From Thecaphora thlaspeos (Eukaryota > Basidiomycota > Ustilaginomycetes > Urocystidales > Glomosporiaceae), in assembly GCA_900291925.1 (NCBI GenBank), contig UWYS01000007.1, positions 124,001-188,000 of the forward strand: DNA of 64,000 nt, given 5' to 3'. The translations under genes and the position numbers were made by a program. Below the pieces are notes generated by a model. That model was not told the DNA's origin. It did no database searches and saw nothing but the letters and a program-made list of their open reading frames with translations. This document shows, piece after piece, positions 11,429 to 23,321 of this stretch; positions within the stretch are counted from its first letter, which is position 1; each line of letters begins with the position of its first letter.

Positions 11429-13456
11429 CTAAGCAGAAGCCACCGCCGTCGCAGTCGCATCACCGTCATCGTTGTTCTCGTCTGCCTTCTTTCCGGGTGC
11501 GTGTGCAAAGAAGAGCAAGAACAACATCAACCACATGGGTAGTACGTAGACGAGGTTGAAGATGACTGGCGTCTGCGGCGTTCCCCTGCTAGCCATGGTG
11601 AGTTGGAGTTGTTCCCATGCGATACCCTTGGACTTGGGCCCGTACATTCCCTGCGGGGCCAACGAGAGACCGTTCGCCACACGTTCGTCGTCCGTCGTGG
11701 AACTCGACGATCCGCCCGAAAAGAAAGGGAGCAGGTCAGAGGACGAACCTGTACCTCCATTTTCCTCGGACAGACGTGCGGTGGCGTGGAGCGTCTGAAG
11801 GATACGGTAGACGCAAGCGATGAAGAGTAGGACGAGGAGCAGGAAGATGAACCCACCCGGGCCCCTCCTTCCGTTGTCGCCGCGCGCGACGGGGATGAGG
11901 AGGGCCGTACCGAGGATGAGGATCATTTCGATGATACTCGCCACGACGGGTGCGATCCTAACGACGCCCGGCGGCTGGATCGGAGGCAAATTTTGAGCCG
12001 TGTATCGGTTGCGTAGTGCGTCGTCCCACTGCTTCATCCACGAGGCATCGTATGCGGCCGCGACGAGGAAGAGGATGAAAACCACGACGTTGAGGACGCG
12101 CAGGACGGCGGCGGCGGTGGGGACACCCGTCGGTCGACCGCTCTGACCCGAGTAGAGAGCCAGCAGAGCGAGAAGCGGTTCCAAGAGGAGCGGTAGGAGG
12201 ATGGCGAGGATGATGCTCATGGCCATCATCAGGCCGGTCGTTGGCGTTTGGTCCGACAGCTTGGCGCGCATCCCAAAGCCGAACAGCATCAGTATCATGA
12301 ACACGACGATGGTGAACAGCACGCTACTGATCAGACTCGAGCGGCGGATCAACCTAATGAGCAGGAGCGGGATGAGGCAGATGGTAGCGAGGATCCATAC
12401 TACCGATGCGGCCAGATCGCCGTTCTTGTACGGGACACCGCCGACGATCGTATCGAGCCAGCCGAGGTCGGGCGAGTCCGGATTGTTGATGTTCGTAGGC
12501 GCCTCGCCGTTGCCGGAATCGCTGATGGCGCGAGACCTGTGGATGGCGACAGAGGTGTTGAGGTTCGAGTTGGGTCCAAAGTAGACATAGGACGACGTGG
12601 CGTGCGTCAAGGTGAGGTACGAGGTGAACTGCGGGAAGATATCGGCCTCGCTCGACGAGGCAGAGACGGCGTCCAGGTCGGACTGACGACGGTGCAGGTG
12701 GACGGATGCCGGCGCCGGCGTGGGTGTAGGTCCGGCTGCGGCGGTCAAAGCTGAAAGACGGCTGGGAGACGCGACGTCGTTCCGTCCCGTGGGCTTGACC
12801 ATGCGAGCCTCGAGAGAGGGCGTGGAGCCAGCCGAGTATGTAGCAGAGCAGATCTTGACGTTGCTGTCCTCGACTCCGGGGCAGCCGAGCGCTCCCGCTT
12901 CCCAGGTCCACACCACCTCTCCGCCCTTGGCCGACGGAGATGCTGCCGCCGCTGCAGTAGCGGAAGAAGACGGAGGCGAGTCTTGCTGCGATTTGTCGTC
13001 GACCGACCTATCACCTATCCAAGCACCGTCCCAGCCTGCGTAGATGTCATTCTCGTCATCGCTGATACTGGCATGACCGTTGCCAGCAAAAATTTCATCG
13101 ACACTGGCGCCGTGCGAACCGGCGCTCTTGCCACCGGTATGGGCAGCCTGGCCCTCATCGGCGGCATCGTCGCCGGAGTCTTCATAGACTTCGCCAGATT
13201 GTCCGACCGCCTGCGAGACAGCGTCCGAGTTGCCCAATCCGACAGTGAAGTAGCCCGCATCGACCGTAATGGGTCGGGGGAGGTCGACGTACTCGAACGG
13301 ATCTTGGTGACGTCGTTCGATGGCGAGCCGGTCGCCGTTGCTACCTGGGGGAGCAGCAGAGACGGCCTGGAGAGCGCAAAGAGCCGCTAACGAGGCAGTT
13401 GCCACGGTTGCGGCGCGGCAAATGCTGGAGCGGGGTTGGGGCAGTCGGGGCGACAT
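11429..13456 (-). CDS. signal peptide + ectodomain + seven-helix membrane protein, unknown function
   Basis: Intronless, 675 residues. Residues 1-35 are a signal peptide (Ala/Leu core ending VSAAP). Residues about 36-340 form a soluble Asp/Ser-rich region with conserved-looking hydrophobic patches (for example YLTLTHATSSYVYFG). The C-terminal half has seven hydrophobic segments, starting with VVWILATICLIPLLLI and ending with FNLVYVLPMWLMLFLLFF, separated by short charged loops. The layout is that of a fungal receptor-like protein. It lacks the CFEM and PTH11 signatures I know, and I cannot assign it to RTA1 or another named family. The start is the first ATG before the signal peptide. Confidence 0.75.
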   Translation of the reverse strand: MSPRLPQPRSSICRAATVATASLAALCALQAVSAAPPGSNGDRLAIERRHQDPFEYVDLPRPITVDAGYFTVGLGNSDAVSQAVGQSGEVYEDSGDDAADEGQAAHTGGKSAGSHGASVDEIFAGNGHASISDDENDIYAGWDGAWIGDRSVDDKSQQDSPPSSSATAAAAASPSAKGGEVVWTWEAGALGCPGVEDSNVKICSATYSAGSTPSLEARMVKPTGRNDVASPSRLSALTAAAGPTPTPAPASVHLHRRQSDLDAVSASSSEADIFPQFTSYLTLTHATSSYVYFGPNSNLNTSVAIHRSRAISDSGNGEAPTNINNPDSPDLGWLDTIVGGVPYKNGDLAASVVWILATICLIPLLLIRLIRRSSLISSVLFTIVVFMILMLFGFGMRAKLSDQTPTTGLMMAMSIILAILLPLLLEPLLALLALYSGQSGRPTGVPTAAAVLRVLNVVVFILFLVAAAYDASWMKQWDDALRNRYTAQNLPPIQPPGVVRIAPVVASIIEMILILGTALLIPVARGDNGRRGPGGFIFLLLVLLFIACVYRILQTLHATARLSEENGGTGSSSDLLPFFSGGSSSSTTDDERVANGLSLAPQGMYGPKSKGIAWEQLQLTMASRGTPQTPVIFNLVYVLPMWLMLFLLFFAHAPGKKADENNDDGDATATAVASA

Positions 13457-15180
13457 GGTTCGGAGCTTGTACAGGAGAGTGGCAAGGGGAAGGGAAAGGA
13501 GGAAACCAAGGACACGAGGTCAGCTTAAGAGCTCTTGCGATTGGTCTGCGTCGCTCATCCCTTGGCGGCCACCTCAGGTCGCTATATGGTTCCCATTCCA
13601 TCCACGTGTAAGTTTCTCAGACACTCACCAGATACCTCTGGACACACAGAACTAGGGATGGACCGGGGAAAGAAACGCTCAAAGAGCCTGGGCGCGAGTT
13701 GCGGCGCGGTAGCGAATGAACGCGTTGGGTGGCGTTGCGAGACAGGTGTCGGCGCGTAAAATGCACGAGGCGCTAGCACCCTCCGAGGATATAAAGCCAA
13801 GGTTGGTCGCTTGCTGGGCGTTCAAGCCGTGACCTTAGACCTTGCGACGGGCGAATGGGGGACAAAGTACCTGATTCTCCTTCCTCGTTGAGTTCCTCCG
13901 TACGTATGTTTTCCACCCCACCGATTGTTGGCCCTCCGTCGATCCTGATCCTCTCAAAGGTATGCTGTTCTACCTCCCAGAGGTCGTTCTTGTTGGGGCT
14001 CAAAGTGCTGATCAAAGCCTAAGATGTTGAAGTTGAAGTTGGGCCGGAAAGAGATTGGACGAGGTGGGAGAACCAGTAACCCACGTTTGTCCAAGTAAAA
14101 GGGGGGCGTTGCAAGCAACCGAAAACGAGGTGGCGAGAACGAAAAAGAAGAAGGACGATAACGAAGAACGGGAAGGTGAGATGGAAGAAGGGAAGAAAGA
14201 GGCAAAGGGGAGGTCAAGAGGTCCTTTTGGTTCTGCTTCCAGCCATTCATCACTTGTACATCGCCGGAGAGTTTACGAAAGGAGAAGAGACCTCCAAGTC
14301 TCGCTAGACGAGTAGAAGGGAGGAGGCTGATTCCAAGGGGGACGACGGACAGGGGGGTTGAGCGAGGCGTCTACCCTACGTACACATGGTACGTCAGTTG
14401 CGATGTTCGACGCTTCGATGCGGTGCGGTGTGCGGTTGCAGCGCCGGACACGGCAGGAAGGAGGTGGTGCGTACACTACACCTGAGGCCGTCAAGACGAG
14501 AATGGAGTAGGTCAACCGCTTCTCTTCTCGTCCGCTCTAGCCAAGGGTCCAGGATGACTGAATCGGTCCGGATTCTTGGTTCCGGAGAGCGAAGGAGAGA
14601 GATAGAAGGAGGCTCCGTAGCTCCTTGTGTCACTGGCGAAGCGGTCTTCCCGTGCAAGGCGGTTCGCAAGCGGACGAGTGAGATTACTGTACAGTACTAG
14701 CTCGGCGCTTGAGGGGCAGGATGACTGGGGGCGGTAGAGTTTCCCCTTTCCGGCTAGGAGCGTGGCACTCTGGTCGGGCTCACGTTGCTCTGCCCCGTCG
14801 ATCTTGCGACGATCCCCGCCCCGCACCGCACCGCAAATTATGGAAGGGCGACCCCGGAGACGTTGATATGGCTCGGGGAGCACTTCGGATGGTGCCTGTC
14901 TGTCGGATACGGCATCTCAGTTCCTCCGCACGCGTGCGGCTGTCCGCTTGCGCCCGACAGGCCGCAAGCTCCGAATTTTATATTTTCGATTGGCTCATCG
15001 CTATTCACGGCCATGATATTCATTAATACTTATTTTGCTCTTCACGCCGGTGGTCGGCCGTGCCAGGCCAGCCAACCCAACGATCCGCACGGGTATCTGC
15101 TCATTGCCACGACAGAAAGCCACCAACGCTGTGCATGCAAAAGACGACGGCAGCAGAGCCGGTGGGCAAGGGCCGTTTAG
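13457..15180. other. intergenic between two minus-strand genes
   Basis: 1.7 kb without a supported gene. A TTTATAT element on the minus strand (about 13787-13793) could be the TATA box of the gene ending at 11429. A palindromic TACTGTACAGTA lies at about 14687-14698. Confidence 0.45.
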
Positions 15181-17954
15181 CTACAGGCAGCCATGGCTAA
15201 GGTCGCGGATCATGCTATCACCGCTGATGGTGTTTGTGGTGGCCACCAAAAACCGTCTGTTCCTCGTCTGGCGACTCATGAACCGCAACGCCGCAATCTC
15301 TGTAAATGTCACGCCGCCCAGGAAGAAGACGAGCGTCGTGGTCACACCATCTCCGCCGGCAGAGCCGCTGCCAGAGGCACCGGCTGAGGTGATCGGTGCG
15401 GCAGCATGGCCGTTGGTCGTTATCCCAGTCGCCGTCGTTCTGCCGCCCTTCGCCGTGTCGGCAGGGTTGGTCTGCACCTCGTCAAACGTGGCGCCCACCA
15501 GACCCTGGACGACGTCTTCGAATCCTCGCCAGCCTGCGATCGAATGCGCACGCGGCTTGGTCGGCCCGGTGTGCGGCAAGGTGGGTGTGTCGAGGATAGC
15601 CTCCTTCTGCGCTACCGCCTGGACCAGCCGGATCGAGAGCGGCGCGTAGCCCGAGTAGACGTACGCCACGTCGGTCGGGTTGCGCTCATCGACGTCGTCG
15701 TTGATCAGCCGCAATGCTCGACGAACAGAAGAGAAGCGGCCCGTTCCACCGCCTTCGCCATGACTGCCGCCACCGCCGCCGCCGCCCGCCGCCGTATCCT
15801 TGTCCGCCTTGCCGCCGCCGCCGCCGAGCAGACCCGTCATCACCCCGCCGGCGCTCGACACCGCGCTCCCGCTGCTCCCGCTCGCTGCGCGGCTGAGTAA
15901 GCCGACCTTTTGCAGCGTCAGTAGCAGGGCAAGGTACTGGTAGCCATACGTTTGAAGGATCTCGCGTTTGACAAACTCGAGGTTCTTGGCTTTGATCCCG
16001 CCGCCGCCCGGGCCGACGATGCTGCTGAGGCACAGCAGCCGGAGCACTGCTACAAGGCTGCGCTCCTCGTTGACCATGTCCTCGATCCCGGCCTGTTGGG
16101 CGTTCATGTCGATGCCCGCGACGAGGTTCTGCTGAATCTCGAGCATCCGGTTGAACTCTTCGCGGCCCGTGAACTGCATAATCTTCTCCGTCAATCCGGT
16201 GTGAAGACGGAGCGAAGCGTGCTCATTCTGTAGCCCGCCAAGCTTGCCAACAAATGCACGGATCTGCGATACCGTCTTAGCCTGGTGGCGCCCCTCGTAG
16301 TCCTCGTTGAGACGCTTAGCGGCGCGGTGCAACTTCTCGCCCACCACGGCAAAGTTGAGGTCGCGAATCTCGGTGAAGAGGAGGTCGGTGGTGCTGTCAA
16401 GACGGTGCTTGCGCTTCTTTGGCGTTGATGTCATTTGGAGCGGCGTCCCGCTGCCCGAGGGCGCTGAGAGGTTGGGCTGGGTCGATTGGTTGTTCCCGGT
16501 CAGGAGCGCTGGGTCGACCTCGACATGGGCGTTGCGGATCCCGACCACCTCGTCGACGAGGCCCTCATAGGTCAGCTGGGTGCAGAGTGGCGTGGCGAGG
16601 TCGACGGAGCGATCGAGGATGATGAGGCTGTCGATCGACGTCGAGGGCGTCGTCAGCGAGGGGTTGCTCGGGTCTGAGGCGAGATGTTCGCGCCGCTGTC
16701 GGATCAGCAGGTCGGCGAGGCGGCGCGCGAGGTTGCCCTTGCCGATGATGCGCGGAAAGAGGCCGTAAGCGTGCTGCATCGACATGAGTGCCTGGGCGGA
16801 GCGGAAGATGCAGGTGTGGTCGCCGTCGGCAAAGATGCGCTTCCAGGCCGTGTCCTCCTCGAGACTGATAACGTCCCGCTCCAGCGGGACAAACTCGAGC
16901 CCAAAGTCGAGAAGCGAGATGTTGGAGAGGACCGACTCACGGTCGAGGAACTGGAGGCAGGGCTCGGTGCGGTGCGGGACAAAGGTGACGGTGTAGGTGT
17001 GCTGGAGCGGCGACGAGGGACGGACGGCGCGGTCTGTTCGGATGTGCTCTGCGGGCAAGCAGGCGGGCGGCCGGGCGATCGTGTTGGAAGGGTTGGACGA
17101 GGATCAAAGAGCGTCAATGATGCTGAACGGAAATGATCGCTGATGGCTTGAATTCGACAGAAGTGGACGGCGAGGAGAGGGAAAGAGAATAGCTGTCCCC
17201 TCTGACGATCTGGCTGCCCGTCCAAAGGCAGAATCCAGGCTCGCTGAGGGAGCAGGAGGCATGCAAGGGCAAGGACGAGTCGCCAGGGGTGGCCGGGGAC
17301 CTAGGCATCCGACTGTTTGCTCGATTTGTGGACCTTGACTGACCCTATCCTCGGTTGTGCGCTGTTGCATGCCGACAGGCGATGCAGCGAGGATCGGGCT
17401 AATTTGTCCCGAGCAGGGGAGGGAGCGAGGGGATGCAGGAGGAGGGGGTTGTTGGCTGACGCACCTGCAATGGCCGACATCCAGCGGATCTCTGGGCGGC
17501 AGATGTAGACGATGGAGCGGGTTGGAGCGTTGATGGACTTGAGGGCATGCGTGGCTGATGGCACGGCTGCGGCGGCGGCTGTGGCAGCTGCGGATGTGGA
17601 CGTCTTTGGGACGAAGGCTGGCGATGCGTTGTCGAGCCAGAACATTCTCTCTACGCCGTGTTGCTTGAGGCTGGCGACGTCTACGACGAGGCCGAGGGGA
17701 CCGGCGAGGGAAGGGTCGAGCATGAGAGTCTTTGGCTCTTTGATGGAGTCTAGGGTTGTGAGGAGGCCGCGCTTTGCAAGGTCTGTGAGGATGGAGGTGT
17801 CGAGGCCGTCCCACGGTGTGGGGAGGGGAGCATCTGCGGAGGCAGCAGCTGCTGCGTGTGGGTCGGGCGATGCGATGCGTGGCGAGGAGGAGGTGCTAGC
17901 GTGTTGGTAGGGGGCGGCGGATGCGGATGCCGACGAGGCGGCTGTTGCTGCCAT
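15181..17954 (-). CDS. VPS33: VPS33, Sec1/Munc18 subunit of HOPS/CORVET
   Basis: Exons 17954-17465 and 17048-15181 give 785 residues. Vps33 is the SM protein of the HOPS and CORVET tethers; it templates SNARE assembly at endosome and vacuole. The N-terminal exon carries the family signature LDPSLAGPLGLVVDVASLK and the following GVERMFWLDN. The second exon has IDSLIILDRSVDLATPLCTQ, typical of the SM core, and ends with the FTEIAALRFMS segment. Splice phases match (phase 1), joining IRWMSAIA to EHIRTD as in other Vps33 proteins. The single intron is long for this genome (416 nt). Ala-rich inserts near residue 130 and a Gly-rich insert (encoded about 15740-15830) make it longer than the usual 600-690 residues. 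It is divergent from cysteinyl-tRNA synthetase. Confidence 0.93.
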
Positions 17955-18350
17955 CGTCGCAGTAGGCCGAGGAGGCGGTGGTGGTGGTGGTGGTGGTGGC
18001 AGAGAAAGGGCTTCAGAGTACAGAGTGTGTGTGGAGGTGACGAGAAAAAGGCCGGCCAGCTCTAAGGGCGGGCGAGGGTCTGTGCTCGAGCGAGCGAGCG
18101 TGCGGCCAGCGTGACTCGGACGGGAGAGAAGGCCAGAGGGCGGGAGAGAGAGAGAGAGAGAGGAGAGCTGTGCTTTTTGGAAGGAAATCGAGGCGCGCTG
18201 CCTGCTGGCGGCGACATTTCCACCACCTTTCTCTCCCCTCGTCACCACCCACCACCCACCACACCCACACATCCTCCCCCTGACTCATCGGCCAACCAAG
18301 CCAAGCCAAGCCAAGCCAAGCCGTCTCAGTCGGCCCTCGCCCACCAGTGC
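17955..18350. promoter_or_regulatory. shared divergent promoter VPS33 / cysteinyl-tRNA synthetase
   Basis: 396 bp between two divergent start codons. It holds a (GGT) run at about 17970-18000, a (GA) run at 18144-18162 and a pentamer array of CCAAG at 18296-18322. No TATA box is evident. Confidence 0.55.
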
Positions 18351-21117
18351 ATGTCTCTGCGCAAATCTACCACTTCGACCCTCTCCACCCTGACTCGCTC
18401 CTGGTCCTACCGCACTCTCACTTCGTCTCGCCCTGCCCCCCACGTCTTACCATCCCCCTTCCGCTACCTCAGCCTACGCAGCACACACCACCACCACCGC
18501 ACCTGCGCAGCACTCAACATGGCCTCAACACCAACAGCACCACCACCAGCTACGCCAGCGGCGCCATCCTCGTCCACTCCCGCCTCCAAGGTCTCCCAGC
18601 CAGAGTGGCAGACACCTACAAAAGCCATCCAAGAGCCACAGCTCAAGGTCTACAATAGCCTCACGCGCACAAAGACGCCCTTCATACCCGTACACGGCCG
18701 CTCCGTCACATGGTACAACTGTGGCCCCACCGTGTACGATGCCAGCCACATGGGCCACGCCAGAAACTACGTCACCCAGGACATCATCCGCAGGATCCTC
18801 CGCGACTACCTCGCATACGACGTCCACTTTGTCATGAACATCACAGATATCGACGACAAGATCATCGTGCGCGCAAGGCAGTCCCACCTCTTAAAGACGT
18901 TCCGCGCGCAGCACCCGCACCTCACGCCACCCCTCCTCCAGACCGTCCAGGAGGCCTGGTCCGCCTACTTCGCAAAGAACCTCGAGCAGTTTGCACCGCC
19001 CCTTCCGCCCCAGGAGCAGCACGGCGGCATGGTCGCAGGGGCAGAGCGCGCACGCGCGGGCGAGGCCGGCTTCGAAGAGGTCGCACGCCTCAGGCACGAC
19101 GCCGCCTGGCTCAAGCAGGCATCGCACAGGGAGCCCAAGTTCCAGATGTGGTTCACCGCTCTGGAAAGGTCGAGAAGCGCCCAGATCGCAGCGGCCATGG
19201 CACTGGGCGCCGGTGATGCCTCGGCTGAGCAGGCGCGGCAGCTCATTGACGCATCAGAGGACGTCCTCAGCAGCCACCTCGACAAGGCGTCGGGCCACAG
19301 CGTCACTGACCCCGCCATCTTCCGCGACCTCGCCGCCTTCTGGGAGGCCGAGTTCTTCAACGACATGAAGCGCCTCCACGTCGAGCCCCCCACCACCCTC
19401 ACCCGCGTCAGCGAGTACGTTCCCGAGATTGTCGCCTTCGTCGAACGCATCGTTGCCAATGGCTACGGCTACGCCGAGGGCGCCGACGACGCCAAGAAGA
19501 ACGTCTGGTTTGACACACGCGCATTCGACGGCGCCAAGGCCGGCGCCGGCGCGGACTTTTGCCATAGCTATGCCAAGCTCCAGCCGTGGAGCAAGGGCAA
19601 CAAGGAGCTGCTGGAAGAGGGCGAGGGCTCGCTCTCGACGTCGGCCGCCGCAACGGTTGGCAAGCGCGCCGCCTCAGACTTTGCCCTGTGGAAGTCGTCG
19701 AAGCCTGGCGAGCCCGCCTGGCCATCGCCGTGGGGGCCCGGCCGCCCCGGCTGGCACATCGAATGCTCGGTCATGGCGAGCGAGGTGCTCGGGACTACGA
19801 TGGACGTCCACTCGGGCGGCGTCGACCTCATGTTCCCGCACCACGATAACGAGATCGCCCAGAGTGAGGCGCACCACGAGTGCGGCCAGTGGGTCAACTA
19901 CTTCCTCCACACGGGACACCTCCACATCGAGGGCCTCAAAATGTCCAAATCGCTCAAGAACTTCATCTCGATCGACGAGGCGCTCGAGCGCTTCACGGCG
20001 CGCCAGCTGCGCATGAGCTTCCTGCTCCAGACGTGGTCGTCGCGCATGGACTTTAAGCAGAGCGCGCTCGGCGAAGTCAAGAACGCCGAGAGCACGTTCA
20101 ACAACTTCTTTGCCGGTGTTCGCGCCAAGGCCTCGGAGCACCGGGCACGCGGACTCGCCTTCAGCGACGGCCAGCACCACTACGACGCGAGCGAAAAGGC
20201 GCTGATGGCGTCGCTCGAAGAGGCACAGCGTGCGTTCCGCGAGGCGATGTGCGACTCGTTCGACACGCCGAGGGGGATGGACGTGCTGCTCGACATCGTC
20301 GGCAAGGCCAACATCTACGAAAAGGGCCAGAAGGATCGGCGGGCCGAGGTGAATGTCGGTGTGCTCGAGGCCGTCGCGCGCTACGTTGGCGACATGCTCA
20401 AGATGCTCGGGCTCGGCGAAGGTGCCGCGGCCGACGACCAGTTGGGATGGGGTGACGCCGAATCGGCGGGGAGCGGTGGCGGCGCGGCGAACCACGATGA
20501 GGTACTGATGCCGTATCTGCGCGTGCTCGGTTCGTTTCGCGACAACCTGCGCCAGCTCGCGAGGAGCGGCGCCTCGGCCGCCGAGATCCTCAAGCTTGCC
20601 GACTCGCTGCGCGACAACGACCTGGTCGACCTTGGTGTCGCGCTTGAGGACCAGGAGGGTGAGTGGCAGCAGCCTGTTCCCTAATGAGGCGACCGACTGA
20701 CCGACTGTCTGACCACGGCCTGCCTGCCCTTTCTCATCTGTTTTATTACTCGCACACATAGACGGCAGGGCGCTCGTCAAGCTCGTCCCCGCCGTGCAGC
20801 TGCAAGCCGCCAAGGCGGAGAGGGAACAGCTGGCCGCCGACAAGCAAGCGCGCAAAGCAGCCGCGGCAGAGCAGGCGCGGCTGAAACGCATCGAGACGCT
20901 GGAAAAGGGACGGGTTGCGCCCGAGCAGCTCTTCCGACCGCCGCATGTAAAAGAGGGCGATTTTACCGAGTGGGACGAACGTGGTCTCCCCACCAAAGAT
21001 GGCGCCGGGAGCGAACTGGCCAAGAAGAAGAGGAAGAACCTGGAAAAGGATTGGAATAAGCAGGTCAAGTTGCACAAGGAGTTCCTGGATGCGAGGGAGA
21101 AGGGTGAAGTGCAGTAG
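18351..21117 (+). CDS. cysteinyl-tRNA synthetase, probable cytosolic and mitochondrial isoforms
   Basis: Exons 18351-20658 and 20762-21117 give 887 residues from the first ATG, or 831 from the in-frame ATG at 18519. It is a class I synthetase charging tRNA-Cys: NCGPTVYD supplies a zinc-ligand Cys, HMGH (residues 133-136) is the HIGH motif, IECS and PHHDNE carry further zinc ligands, and KMSKS starts at residue 530. Exon 2 encodes the eukaryotic lysine-rich C-terminal extension. The intron (GTGAGT...CATAG, 103 nt) is in phase and avoids an immediate stop. The first 56 residues are rich in Ser, Arg, Thr and Leu without acids, like a mitochondrial presequence. The first ATG has T at -3 (weak), the second has A at -3 and G at +4 (strong), and no ATG lies between, so leaky scanning could yield both isoforms. 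Confidence 0.95.
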
Positions 21118-21225
21118 AGCGGTGTAGACATGTTGTCCAAGCCGACGTAGAAAGGATTGCAAAAACAACAAATCAGGTATTTTTTCGAGAGCAACGATGA
21201 GAATGATGAGGGCGTCGATAGGATG

Positions 21226-23204
21226 TCAAGCGACGATACGGATTTTGGACAACTTGACGAGATCCTCTGGCGTTATAGCGGCTACCTGATCTATGAGAGC
21301 TGGAATGAAAGATCCCGGACCGTAGACATCTTGTCTGGCAGCTGCCTTTTCCGAAGCTATCGTCATGGAAAGTAGACTGTTGAGGTGGGAATAATGCAAA
21401 AGAGGAGGGAGTCAAGGGGGGATCGCATCGAACATCGAAAGCGGTGTGGCAGGATAAGGGGAGGGAGATACGTACGCAGTCAAAGCACCAACCAATAGAT
21501 CCTCATCGTGAGTAACCATGCTCTGTCCCAACCCCGTTGGTTTATCCTGTCGATCTGCTTTGCATGCAGAAAGTCCAACGGCCAACATGACGCCCAATGC
21601 ACATCCACTCCCTGTAATCTTTCCTAGTAGTTCATGTCCATTGTCGCAAAGAACCACCCTTTCTCCATCCGATAGGTAGTCAGTCTTACCACTCAGCAAA
21701 ACTAGACATCTCTCTTTCATCGCGAGACGACGGACAAGTGAGATCGGATCGGAAAGTGTTCCCGTACCCGAATCGACACCGCGGGAAGTCACTTCTGAGG
21801 AACCCGAGATGGAGGATAGTTCGCCTGCGTTTCCCTTGAGGAGGGTCACTTGCGTGTGGTTGAGAATCTCTGCGTAGGGGTGAGGGAGAAGGCAGGGATG
21901 AGTCAGGTCGCGTCTTCGACGGGAATGGAGACGTGCGAGGAAGAAGAGGGACGAGACGAACCGTTGACGACCTCTTTTCTGAACTTTGTCGCTCCGCATC
22001 CAACTGGATCCAGCACGACCGGTTTACCACCGCGGTTAGCAGCGTTGCCAGCCACTTTCATACCTTCCCTACTCGGCGGTCCTATGGTACCGATGTTCAA
22101 CACCAGCCCTCCCACGGCTCCGCTCAGTTCTTCCGCCTCTTTTGCCTCGTGGCTCATGATAGGGCTGGCGGAGAATGCAAGTGCGATGTTGGCAGAGAGT
22201 GTCGAGGAGACATGCGAGGTAATGGTCTGGATCAGAGGTGGACCGGTAGGGAGAGTGCGAAGTCGCCCCAGCAAGGTGGCGCAACGAGTGACGTAGGATG
22301 CTGAGTCGATCGGTGGAGAGATGGTAGGGGCGAAGGGGGCGGAAAGGTCGTTGGGACGGAGGGAGAGGGAGTGGAACAGACGTCGTTTAAAAGTCGCGAC
22401 AATCTCGCCCAGCTCCCTCGCTGCCACATCCGAATCGCGCCGCGCGACGATGGCAGAGATGACCGCTATACCATCCGGTGCGCTGCCTCTCGCCGTAGTG
22501 GCGCCGAACAGCGTGCGCGCTGCCGTCTGTTGGTTGAGACCGCCGATCAAGACACACGGCATCCTCCTTGACCCTTGTGCGTCGCTGTCGAGCACTTCGA
22601 CGATTTCTCTAGCTCCCCTCGTTCCGATGAGCTTGTCAGCTGTGATGTCCTTTTTCGATGCGGTGCCGTAGCATGGACCGACACCGGCGTAGTCTGCCGA
22701 AGATTGCTTGGCGGCGAGGGCCTGTGGGATGGACTTGACAGAGATGCCGAGGATTCGGTCTGGACCGAGGAGACGACGTGCTTGGGATATGGGAATGTCT
22801 TGTTGTCCGATGTGAAGACCGACGCGACGCGGGAGTGAGAGGGCGACGGCGAGATTGTCGTTGATCAACATTGTCACGCCGTACTGCAGGGGGAAAAGCG
22901 GTGGTAAGGAGTTGAGTCAGCACAGCGCCTCGACCATGAAGCTGAGGAGTGGGAGAGGGCAGAGGGCGGGACGTACACGATCGCAGATCTCGAGCGACCG
23001 CCTGGCAACCTCGAGGAACTCTGCGGTCTCTGCGTCCTTTTCGCGGATCTGTAGCATGGTGACGTGGCCATCTTTGAGGCAGAGTTCGAGGCTTTGGTAA
23101 TAATCGACGCCAGGTGGGAGCAGCTCGCGCCCCGTGACGAGGTAGAGAGAATAGTCGAGCTTGGACTTGTCGAGAGCGGGATCATCGGAGGTGTGTGATG
23201 ACAT
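21226..23204 (-). CDS. THI6: THI6, bifunctional thiamine-phosphate synthase / hydroxyethylthiazole kinase
   Basis: Four exons (23204-22977, 22883-21962, 21869-21476, 21376-21226) give 564 residues. It phosphorylates hydroxyethylthiazole and joins it with HMP-pyrophosphate to make thiamine monophosphate. The N-terminal ThiE half shows MLQIREKD, LINDNLAVAL, GLHIGQQD, GVGPCYGT and LIGGLNQ. The C-terminal ThiM half shows LNIGTIGP, VVLDPVGCGAT, LLKGNAGEL and GKITGSGCALG, and ends VYGPGSFIPALID. Each splice restores a conserved motif: ICDR/YGVTMLIND, VVN/EILNH and ALTA/LSMTIASE. The stop lies 108 bp from that of the convergent cysteinyl-tRNA synthetase, so the 3' UTRs probably overlap. A dispersed repeat begins 118 bp upstream of the start codon. 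I saw no thiamine riboswitch. Confidence 0.94.
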
Positions 23205-23321
23205 TGTGATGGGTGGTGCGAAGGCGGGAAGGGGAGCGGAAGGGTGGCGATGGTGATGGTGGTGGTGGTGGTGTTGAGGGAAGGACGGAGTTTGAGTGGG
23301 GGCGGCTGGAAGAGTTGTTCT

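Noticed and set aside
17049..17464. intronic snoRNA in VPS33
   Set aside because: TGATG-like strings occur on the wrong strand and without a paired D box and terminal stem.
19674..21194. 506-codon minus-strand ORF over cysteinyl-tRNA synthetase
   Set aside because: Shadow of a strongly conserved plus-strand gene; no recognisable content.
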